A stretch of 64,000 nt of DNA. It comes from an uncultured Eubacteriales bacterium. GTDB lineage: Bacteria; Bacillota; Clostridia; Oscillospirales; QAMX01. Shown in pieces: positions 24,843 through 31,266 of the stretch (position 1 is its first letter; the number at the start of each line of letters is the position of its first letter). Made by a program: the position numbers and the translations under genes. Location: positions 23,366 to 87,365 of the forward strand of contig CAJLFQ010000001.1 of the NCBI GenBank assembly GCA_905205975.1, in the 5' to 3' direction. Under the pieces are notes generated by a model. That model made no database searches. It was not told the origin of the DNA and worked only from the letters and a program-made list of their open reading frames with translations.

Positions 24843-25631
24843 ATGACACACACCGATCTGAACCATTCGGAAAGCCCGGCATCCGCCGGGCTTTTTGCTG
24901 CGCAGAACCGCTTTGACGGCAAAAGCCGCGTCTATGAATCGGCACGCCCCTCGTATCCGGCGTCATGCCTGGAACGCTTTGCCGTCGCCGGAAAACAGGT
25001 CGCCGACATCGGCGCCGGAACAGGCAAACTGACTGCACAGCTGCTGGCCATGGGCGCTGATGTCACGGCGGTCGAACCGAATGCGGCAATGCGCCAGACC
25101 GCCGACGAAAAGCTCGGCGCATACCCTGGTTACCGCTCTGTCGGCGCGGCCGCGGAAGAAACCGGTCTGCCCGGCGGCACGTTTGATCTGGTTACCGCGG
25201 CGCAGGCGTTTCACTGGTTCGACTCGGATGCGTTTCAGCGCGAGTGCCGGCGCATCCTGAAGCCGGACGGCATCGTGCTCCTGCTCTGGAACATGCGCGT
25301 TCCGGACGCGCCGGTCAACCGCGCCTGTGAAGCGGTCTGCCGGTCGTTCTGCCCGCAGTTTGAAGGTTTCACCGCCGGATTCCGGACAGACGACGAACGC
25401 ATCGGCCACTTTTTCAACGGCCGCTTTGAAAAGGCGGTCTGCCCGAACGATCTGTGCTATACGCGTGACCTGTTCGTCGCCCGGCAGTGCTCGTCGTCGT
25501 ATGCGCCGAAACCGCAGGATCCGGCGTATGAACCGTTCACCCGCGCGCTGGGCGATTGCTTCGACCGCTTCGCCGCAGACGGTTTCCTCACCGTGCCAAA
25601 CGTCACCGAATGCTGCTGGGGCAGACCGTAA
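24843..25631 (+). CDS. Class I SAM-dependent methyltransferase
   Basis: A 262-residue protein with the Methyltransf_11-like fold. Motif I is VADIGAGTGKLTAQLLAMGA, the acidic residue after strand 2 is in VTAVEPNAAM, and AAQAFHWFD and RILKPDGIVLLLWN match later motifs. The substrate is unknown; related proteins are often small-molecule methylases. The only usable start is ATG 24843, after GGGAG. The first 18 codons contain a perfect terminator hairpin (24871-24896), so expression may be reduced or attenuated. Confidence 0.85.
   Translation: MTHTDLNHSESPASAGLFAAQNRFDGKSRVYESARPSYPASCLERFAVAGKQVADIGAGTGKLTAQLLAMGADVTAVEPNAAMRQTADEKLGAYPGYRSVGAAAEETGLPGGTFDLVTAAQAFHWFDSDAFQRECRRILKPDGIVLLLWNMRVPDAPVNRACEAVCRSFCPQFEGFTAGFRTDDERIGHFFNGRFEKAVCPNDLCYTRDLFVARQCSSSYAPKPQDPAYEPFTRALGDCFDRFAADGFLTVPNVTECCWGRP
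24871..24896 (+). terminator. Intrinsic terminator inside the 5' end of the methyltransferase gene
   Basis: Perfect 10-bp stem AAAGCCCGGC/GCCGGGCTTT with an ATCC loop, followed by more T. It would end the GH2 transcript about 30 bp after the GH2 stop, but it lies within codons 10-18 of the next gene. Confidence 0.8.
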
Positions 25632-25657
25632 AAAGTGGAAAAAGTGATTGAAAGGGG

Positions 25658-25711
25658 TAGACAAACGCGAAAGTTTGTGATATACTACAATTAGGGTAGT
25701 ATCTGTACTAC
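25658..25711 (+). promoter_or_regulatory. Promoter with adjacent inverted repeat
   Basis: -35 TAGACA (25658-25663), 17-bp spacer, -10 TATACT (25681-25686). The palindrome GTAGTA-TCTG-TACTAC (25696-25711) covers the likely transcript start and could be an operator. No coding gene follows before the terminator at 25824. Confidence 0.7.
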
Positions 25712-25823
25712 CATTTCATAGAAGTCCCATAGAAGTTATAGCAGAAGTGATAGCGACAGTTTCTGAACCAACCATGTGCTGAGAACACATTTTTGCGCTC
25801 TTGGTATCGCAGGGTGTCAGCGT

Positions 25824-25858
25824 AAAAGGGTGCATTTTGATGTACCCTTTTTGTTTTT
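25824..25858 (+). terminator. Terminator ending a short non-coding transcript
   Basis: 11-bp stem AAAAGGGTGCA/TGTACCCTTTT (one G-U), 6-nt loop, long U-tract. With the promoter at 25658 it defines a transcript of about 160 nt. Confidence 0.85.
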
Positions 25859-25861
25859 TGA

Positions 25862-26158
25862 AAGGAGGCGGTATCATACATCTCATCGCGGCACGGACAA
25901 AATGAGGCAGGCTGGAAACACAACAATTGGTGCAGCCCTGATTCCATTGATACCAAAGCGACTCTTTACCGGGAAAGTGTGGGCACAGGTGACAACACAG
26001 TATTCTTATATGAGATCGCTGCGGATGATAACAGCGGAACAGGAAATAACTTTCTGATTGATAAAAGGCTTTCTCCCGGAACCTATTATCTGCGCGTTCG
26101 TGCAACAACGCCTTTTGCATATGGTCAATACAAACTGCACTACCGGACCGAAAATTAG
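25862..26158 (+). pseudogene. Remnant of a PPC-type (pre-peptidase C-terminal) domain protein
   Basis: An open frame of 98 codons without a start codon, beginning right after an in-frame TGA. Its last 60 residues include ADDNSGTGNNFLIDKRLSPG and TYYLRVRATTPFAYGQYKLH, which match the beta-sandwich PPC domain found at the C-terminus of secreted enzymes. The N-terminal part, including any catalytic domain, is missing. It is more AT-rich than its neighbours. It is probably the surviving tail of a deleted gene. Confidence 0.65.
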
Positions 26159-26198
26159 ATCACCAAAACATTCAGCAGGCAGAAAGAAGGGATTTCAT

Positions 26199-27347
26199 AT
26201 GAAAAAAACGGCATGCATCCGGACTATCATCGGTTTGCTGGCGGTGCTTTTGCTGCTGAGCGGCTGTTCTGATCAAACAGACCCAATCACCACGACGCCT
26301 GCGGCGTCAGCCCCGCCAATCACCGCCCCGCCATCGACCAACGTTCCGTCAACAACACCGCCGACCGCTGCCCCGCCATCGACCAATGTTCCGTCAACAA
26401 CACCGCCGACCGCTGCTCCGCCATCGACCAACGTTCCGGACCCGGCACTGATAGGGCATACCTGGAACGCCGCCCTGGCAACGCCCGATGTCTACACGAT
26501 CGACACCAAACCGAACGCTGAAACGGCGGCAAAACAGCTGCTGGATCAGATGTTTGCGGCGCTTCAGCAGCCGGACGACAGACGGACGTTCCGCTTCCTG
26601 GCGGTGCGCGATGTCGTCATCGAGGTCCACCCGTCCGAAGACGTCCGGCGATTCCCGGACACGGAGACGGATTTCCACGACTGGGGCGTCGAACGGGACG
26701 ATCCGCTGATCGGACCGGACACATGGCTCGTCTACGTCGAGGCGTCGTTCCGGTTTGAAGGTCTTTACGCCTCCATTGGTCGGGCGCAGGACGCATCGAC
26801 CTGGTATGCGCCGCTCCGGCAGGGCAGCCGCTGGCCCATGATTATGACGGAAACCGAATCGGGCTATACGCTCAGATCGCTCCACCCGGTAAAGATGTAT
26901 ACCTGGAACGCCGCGCTGGCAACGCCCGATGTCTACAAGATTAACACCAAACCGGACGCTGAAACGGCGGCAAAACAGCTGCTGGATCAGATGTTTGCGG
27001 CGCTTCAGCAGCCGGACGACAGACGGACGTTCCGCTTCCTGGCGGTGCGCGATGTCATCATCGAGGTGCACCCGTCCGAAGACGTCCGGCGATTCCCGGA
27101 TACGGAGACGGATTTCCACGACTGGGGCGTTGAACCGGACGATCCGCTGATCGGACCGGACACATGGCTCGTCTACGTCGAGGCGTCATTCCGGTTTGAA
27201 GGCATTTACATGCCCATCGGACAGGCGCAGGACGCATCGACCTGGTATGCGCCGCTCCGGCAGGGTGGCCGCTGGCCCATGATTATGACGAAAACTGAAT
27301 CGGGCTATACGCTCAGATCGCTCCACCCGGCAAAGATATCGCCGTAA
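26199..27347 (+). CDS. Lipoprotein with Thr/Pro linker repeats and two near-identical domains
   Basis: A 382-residue protein. The signal peptide ends LLLLSGCSD (lipobox Cys about residue 24). A linker of PPSTNVPSTTPPTAA repeats runs to about residue 80. Then come two copies of a 147-residue domain that starts TWNAALATPDVY and ends GYTLRSLHP. The copies differ at only a few positions (for example YTIDTKPNAE versus YKINTKPDAE). No known family was recognised. AGAAGG precedes the ATG. No promoter is obvious nearby. A terminator at 27363 follows. Confidence 0.8.
   Translation: MKKTACIRTIIGLLAVLLLLSGCSDQTDPITTTPAASAPPITAPPSTNVPSTTPPTAAPPSTNVPSTTPPTAAPPSTNVPDPALIGHTWNAALATPDVYTIDTKPNAETAAKQLLDQMFAALQQPDDRRTFRFLAVRDVVIEVHPSEDVRRFPDTETDFHDWGVERDDPLIGPDTWLVYVEASFRFEGLYASIGRAQDASTWYAPLRQGSRWPMIMTETESGYTLRSLHPVKMYTWNAALATPDVYKINTKPDAETAAKQLLDQMFAALQQPDDRRTFRFLAVRDVIIEVHPSEDVRRFPDTETDFHDWGVEPDDPLIGPDTWLVYVEASFRFEGIYMPIGQAQDASTWYAPLRQGGRWPMIMTKTESGYTLRSLHPAKISP
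26328..26438 (+). repeat. 45-bp tandem repeat coding the lipoprotein linker
   Basis: Units start at 26328 and 26373, with a partial third from 26418. They encode PPSTNVPSTTPPTAA and the units are almost identical. Confidence 0.9.
26461..27341 (+). repeat. 441-bp in-frame tandem duplication
   Basis: The block at 26461-26901 is repeated from 26902 with a period of exactly 441 bp (147 codons) and very few differences, so the duplication is recent or kept alike by gene conversion. Confidence 0.92.
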
Positions 27348-27362
27348 AAAAAGACGAACGCA

Positions 27363-27403
27363 AGAGCCGGCGCACGATTCCATTCGTGCGCCGGCTCTGT
27401 TTT
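27363..27403. terminator. Bidirectional terminator between the lipoprotein gene and htpG
   Basis: Perfect 14-bp stem (27363-27376 with 27385-27398), 8-nt loop. TTTTCT follows on the right, and an A-run on the left gives a U-tract on the minus strand. Confidence 0.92.
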
Positions 27404-27423
27404 CTGTTTGAAGCGCGGAAAAT

Positions 27424-29340
27424 TTACCGCAGAAGGCCGCAGACCAGCTCCGAATAACCGGCGGGGTCTTTGAGCGGGAACCCGGCGATGAGCAGTGCCT
27501 GCGCATACAGAATCTTTGCATACTTGGCAGCCAGCTCTTTGTCGGTTTCAAACGCGTTTTTCAGCTGGGCGAAGACCGGATGATCGCCGTTCAGCTCCAG
27601 AACGCGCTGTGCTTTGACCTTGTTTTCACCCGGAATCGCGGCGAAATACTTCTCCATCTCCAGCGTGACGCTGCCCTCGCTCGTCAGGCAGACCGGATGC
27701 GAAACCAGCTTGTGGGAAATGCGGACGGCAGAAACGTCGCCGCCCAGCGTCTCTTTGACGAAGTCGAGCAGCGCCTTGTTGTCTTCGTTTTTCTGCTCGG
27801 TTTCCTTCTTTTCTTCTTCGGTTTCAAGCTCCAGATCGTCGCGGCTGACGTTTTTGAATTTCTTTTCGCCGACCTGGCCGAGGATTTCGACGACAAATTC
27901 GTCCACCTCGTCGGTCATGTAGAGGACGTTGTAGTCCTTTGCGCGCAGACGTTCGATCTGCGGCAGGGCGCCGATCTTCGACAGGCTTTCGCCGCAGGCG
28001 TAGTAGATGTATTTCTGGTCTTCCGGCATTGCTTTGACATATTCGTCGAGCGTCAGGAGCTTGTCCGACTTGGCGCTGGCAAACATCAGCAGATCGGAGA
28101 GCAGCTCGCGGTGCGCGCCGAAATCCGACACGACGCCGTATTTCAGCTGAAGCCCGAAGAGCTTGTAGAACTTCGCATACGTCTCCGGATCGTCTTCCAT
28201 CATCTTTTTCAGCTCGCGCTTGATGCGTTTTTCGATGTTCTGCGCAATGACGCGGAGCTGCTTGTCATGCTGCAAGAGCTCGCGGGAGATGTTCAGCGAG
28301 AGGTTGTCGGAGTCCACGACGCCTTTGACGAAGCGGAAGTATTCTGGCAGGAGCTCCGCGCAGCGGTCAATGATCATGACGCCGTTGGAATAGAGCTGAA
28401 GCCCTTTTTCAAATTCCTTCGTATAGTAGCCATATGGGACGGAGGACGGGATAAAGAGCATTGCCTTGAAGGAAATCAGCCCTTCTGCCTCGATGCGGAT
28501 GACCTTGAGCGGCGGTTCGTTGTCGTAGTATTTCTCTTTGTAGAAGGCATAGCAGTCTTCATCGCTGACTTCCGACTTCGGGCGCTGCCAGATCGGCACC
28601 ATGCTGTTGACGGTTTCCGGCTCGGTATACGTTTCATACGTCGTCTTTTTCTTGCCGGTTTCGTCTACTTCGTCGGATTCGACCGGGCGCGATTTTTCAA
28701 CGTCCATCACGATCGGGAAGCGGATATAGTCGGAATATTTGCGGATGATGCGGCGAAGCTCATAGGTGTCGAGAAATTCGTCGTAATGTTCGTCTTCGGT
28801 GTCGGGTTTCAGATAGAGGATGACGTCCGTGCCGGCTTCGGCGCGTTCCGCCGGAGAAACGGTATAGCCGTCTGCGCCGGTCGATTCCCAGACGTGGGCT
28901 TCGTCTTCCCCAAATTTGCGGGAGACGACGCGGACCTTCTCGGCGACCATGAACGCCGAGTAGAAGCCGACGCCGAACTGACCGATGATATCAACGGTCT
29001 TTTCCTCTTTATCTTTTTCGCTCAGGTCATTTTTAAAGGCGAACGAACCGCTGCGGGCGATGACACCCAGGTTGGATTCCAGCTCTTCTTCGCTCATGCC
29101 GATGCCGTTGTCGGAGATCGTCAGCGTGCGGGCCTCTTTGTCCGGCTTGACCATGATCTTGAAATCCGACCGCGCGGTGTGGACGGTATCATCCGTCAGC
29201 GCCCGGTAGGCGAGTTTGTCAATTGCGTCGGACGCGTTGGAAATCAGCTCGCGGAGAAAGATTTCCTTGTGCGTATAGACGGAGTTGATCATCATATCGA
29301 GAATCCGTTTGGATTCTGTTTTGAATTGCTTTTTGGCCAT
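27424..29340 (-). CDS. htpG: Hsp90-family chaperone HtpG
   Basis: A 638-residue protein with full HtpG layout. The N-terminal GHKL ATPase has ELISNASDAIDKL, DNGIGM and GQFGVGFYSAFMV; the middle domain has SLNISRELLQ; the C-terminal dimerisation domain follows. It is an ATP-dependent cytosolic chaperone. The ATG at 29340 follows AAAGGATG. An upstream in-frame ATG at 29403 has no site. It is monocistronic with a consensus promoter. No CIRCE element is seen, so HrcA control is not indicated. Confidence 0.96.
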   Translation of the reverse strand: MAKKQFKTESKRILDMMINSVYTHKEIFLRELISNASDAIDKLAYRALTDDTVHTARSDFKIMVKPDKEARTLTISDNGIGMSEEELESNLGVIARSGSFAFKNDLSEKDKEEKTVDIIGQFGVGFYSAFMVAEKVRVVSRKFGEDEAHVWESTGADGYTVSPAERAEAGTDVILYLKPDTEDEHYDEFLDTYELRRIIRKYSDYIRFPIVMDVEKSRPVESDEVDETGKKKTTYETYTEPETVNSMVPIWQRPKSEVSDEDCYAFYKEKYYDNEPPLKVIRIEAEGLISFKAMLFIPSSVPYGYYTKEFEKGLQLYSNGVMIIDRCAELLPEYFRFVKGVVDSDNLSLNISRELLQHDKQLRVIAQNIEKRIKRELKKMMEDDPETYAKFYKLFGLQLKYGVVSDFGAHRELLSDLLMFASAKSDKLLTLDEYVKAMPEDQKYIYYACGESLSKIGALPQIERLRAKDYNVLYMTDEVDEFVVEILGQVGEKKFKNVSRDDLELETEEEKKETEQKNEDNKALLDFVKETLGGDVSAVRISHKLVSHPVCLTSEGSVTLEMEKYFAAIPGENKVKAQRVLELNGDHPVFAQLKNAFETDKELAAKYAKILYAQALLIAGFPLKDPAGYSELVCGLLR

Positions 29341-29430
29341 ATGCAAACATCCTTTCAAGCCGGAACCGAAGCAGCCCGGCGCCGGCAAAATCAGATGCCG
29401 CACCCAAAATGCGACATCTTACAAATAGTC

Positions 29431-29459
29431 ATTATAGCGTGAATTTGTGAATTTGTCAA
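29431..29459 (-). promoter_or_regulatory. htpG promoter
   Basis: Minus strand: -35 TTGACA (29454-29459), 17-bp spacer, -10 TATAAT (29431-29436). Both are perfect matches. Confidence 0.93.
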
Positions 29460-29512
29460 CATCTTTGGCACAGCAGAGCGCACAAAGAACGGCATTTTTC
29501 AACGCCTCCTTC

Positions 29513-29543
29513 TTGCACATCGGCGCGGCATATGGTATCATAT
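29513..29543 (+). promoter_or_regulatory. Probable promoter of the envelope/lipid operon, with palindromic -10
   Basis: -35 TTGCAC (29513-29518), 17-bp spacer, -10 TATCAT (29536-29541) inside the palindrome ATATG-GTAT-CATAT (29530-29543). A second ATATGGTATCAT, with a poorer -35, lies at 29644-29655. The gene start is at 29708. Confidence 0.6.
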
Positions 29544-29707
29544 AGAGGGCGCCGGATCCCTGCGGGCAAAAATCAGACAAACAGCGGCAAATGTCCAGTT
29601 TTTTTACACGGCGGGCGATTTGTCCATACAAAAGCGCCGGCAGATATGGTATCATGATATCGTGCCGCAGCAGGTGCGGCATCTATCCGGAAAAGGGGGG
29701 AACCGCC

Positions 29708-30523
29708 TTGAATATTCTAGTAACGCTGGACAGGGGATACCTGCATCAGCTGGCTGTCATGCTCTCGTCGCTGCTGACAGCAGACCCGGCGGAAACATAT
29801 GACGTCTATCTCATGAATGCGTCGCTCCGACCGTCAGACTTTGAAAAACTCACGGCCATGCTCGGCAACCGGTGCAGGCTGACGGACGTCAGAATGGACA
29901 GCCGCCTGCTGGCGGAGGCCCCGGTGACGGATCGGTACCCGCAGGAAATGTACTACCGCATCTTCGCCGCGCAGTATCTGCCGCAGACGCTGGACCGCAT
30001 CCTCTATCTGGATCCGGACCTTGTCGTCCGGAAGCCGCTGCGCGCCCTCTATGAAACCGACATGACCGGTCAATGCTTTGCGGCGGCGTCGCACGTCCGC
30101 GGCGCGCTGAAAGCGCTCAACGCGATCCGCCTGGGTGAACGGCCGGACGAGATGGGGCCGTATATCAATTCCGGCGTCATGCTCATGAATCTTGCCCGCC
30201 TGCGGGAAACGCAGGATGAGGCGCAGGTGCTGGATTACATCCGCCGCCATCAGAAGGCATTGCTGCTCCCCGATCAGGATATCATCAGCGCACTGTATGC
30301 CGGGCAGATCCGGCTGATTGACGCGCGCATCTACAACATGACCGAACGGCTGCTCGTCTTCGGCAACGCCAACGGGGAAGTGACGCCGCATTGGGTTGCA
30401 GAAAACAGCGCCGTGATCCACTACTGCGGCCGGAACAAACCGTGGAAGCCACATTATACCGGCAAGCTCGGCATCTTCTACGAGCAGGCCGAACAGGCCG
30501 CAAATCCGCCGGCATTCGACTGA
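29708..30523 (+). CDS. Glycosyltransferase family 8 protein
   Basis: A 271-residue GT-A fold enzyme starting at TTG 29708, after AAAAGGGGGG. It begins NILVTLDRGYLHQLAVMLSS, has the metal-binding DxD in RILYLDPDLVV, NSGVMLMNLARLR, and the closing HYCGRNKPWKP motif. GT8 bacterial members transfer glucose or galactose to lipopolysaccharide, teichoic or other envelope acceptors. The acceptor here is not known. It heads the eight-gene operon reaching 38428. Confidence 0.88.
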   Translation: MNILVTLDRGYLHQLAVMLSSLLTADPAETYDVYLMNASLRPSDFEKLTAMLGNRCRLTDVRMDSRLLAEAPVTDRYPQEMYYRIFAAQYLPQTLDRILYLDPDLVVRKPLRALYETDMTGQCFAAASHVRGALKALNAIRLGERPDEMGPYINSGVMLMNLARLRETQDEAQVLDYIRRHQKALLLPDQDIISALYAGQIRLIDARIYNMTERLLVFGNANGEVTPHWVAENSAVIHYCGRNKPWKPHYTGKLGIFYEQAEQAANPPAFD

Positions 30524-30550
30524 CCGGCAGCATTGAAAGGCAGGACGCAA

Positions 30551-31252
30551 ATGGCCTATATTGAATTTGAAAACGTCTGCAAATACTATCGCATGGGCGG
30601 CCAGACAATCGCCGCCACCGACCACATCAGCTTCACGGTGGAACGCGGCGAGCTCTGCGTCGTCGTCGGCCCATCCGGCGCCGGGAAAACGACGCTTCTG
30701 AACATCCTGGGCGGCATGGACAGCTGCGACGAAGGCGAGATCCGCCTGGATGGGCGCGTCATCAGCGCGCTCAGCGAGCGGGCGCTGACCGATTACCGCC
30801 GGTATGACGTCGGCTTTGTCTTCCAGTTTTATAACCTTGTCCAGAACCTGACGGCCGTTGAAAATGTCGAGCTGGCGTCGGAAATCAGCCGCGACCCGCT
30901 GGACGCGCGGACGGTGCTTCAGGCGGTCGGCCTTGCGGAACGCGCGGACAACTTCCCGGCACAGCTCTCCGGCGGAGAACAGCAGCGCGTGGCGATTGCC
31001 CGCGCACTGGCCAAAAATCCGAAAATCGTCCTCTGCGACGAGCCGACCGGCGCACTCGACTATCAGACGGGCAAGACGATTCTGAAACTTTTGCAGGATA
31101 CCTGCCGTCAAACGGGAAAAACCGTCATCATCATCACCCACAACAGCGCGCTGACGCAGATGGCGGACCGCGTCGTCCACATCCGGAACGGCGCCGTTCA
31201 GCGCGTTGAAATCAACGCGTCGCCGATGCCGGTTGAACAGATCGAATGGTGA
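30551..31252 (+). CDS. ABC transporter ATP-binding protein (MacB/LolD type)
   Basis: A 233-residue ATPase. The Walker A is GPSGAGKTT, the signature LSGGEQQRVAIARALA, the Walker B ILCDEPTGALD, followed by the H-loop IITHNS. This is the MacB/LolD-like class that works with FtsX-type permeases in mechanotransmission rather than classic transport. The ATG 30551 follows AAAGGCAGGA. Its stop is 15 bp before the partner permease. Confidence 0.92.
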   Translation: MAYIEFENVCKYYRMGGQTIAATDHISFTVERGELCVVVGPSGAGKTTLLNILGGMDSCDEGEIRLDGRVISALSERALTDYRRYDVGFVFQFYNLVQNLTAVENVELASEISRDPLDARTVLQAVGLAERADNFPAQLSGGEQQRVAIARALAKNPKIVLCDEPTGALDYQTGKTILKLLQDTCRQTGKTVIIITHNSALTQMADRVVHIRNGAVQRVEINASPMPVEQIEW

Positions 31253-31266
31253 AATCAGGTCTTCAT

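Noticed and set aside
27580..29442. A 620-codon plus-strand open frame over htpG
   Set aside because: It lies antisense to the fully conserved htpG gene and has no ribosome site or known motifs.
29341..29460. Possible HrcA-controlled CIRCE element before htpG
   Set aside because: No TTAGCACTC-N9-GAGTGCTAA repeat is present; only a plain consensus promoter was found.
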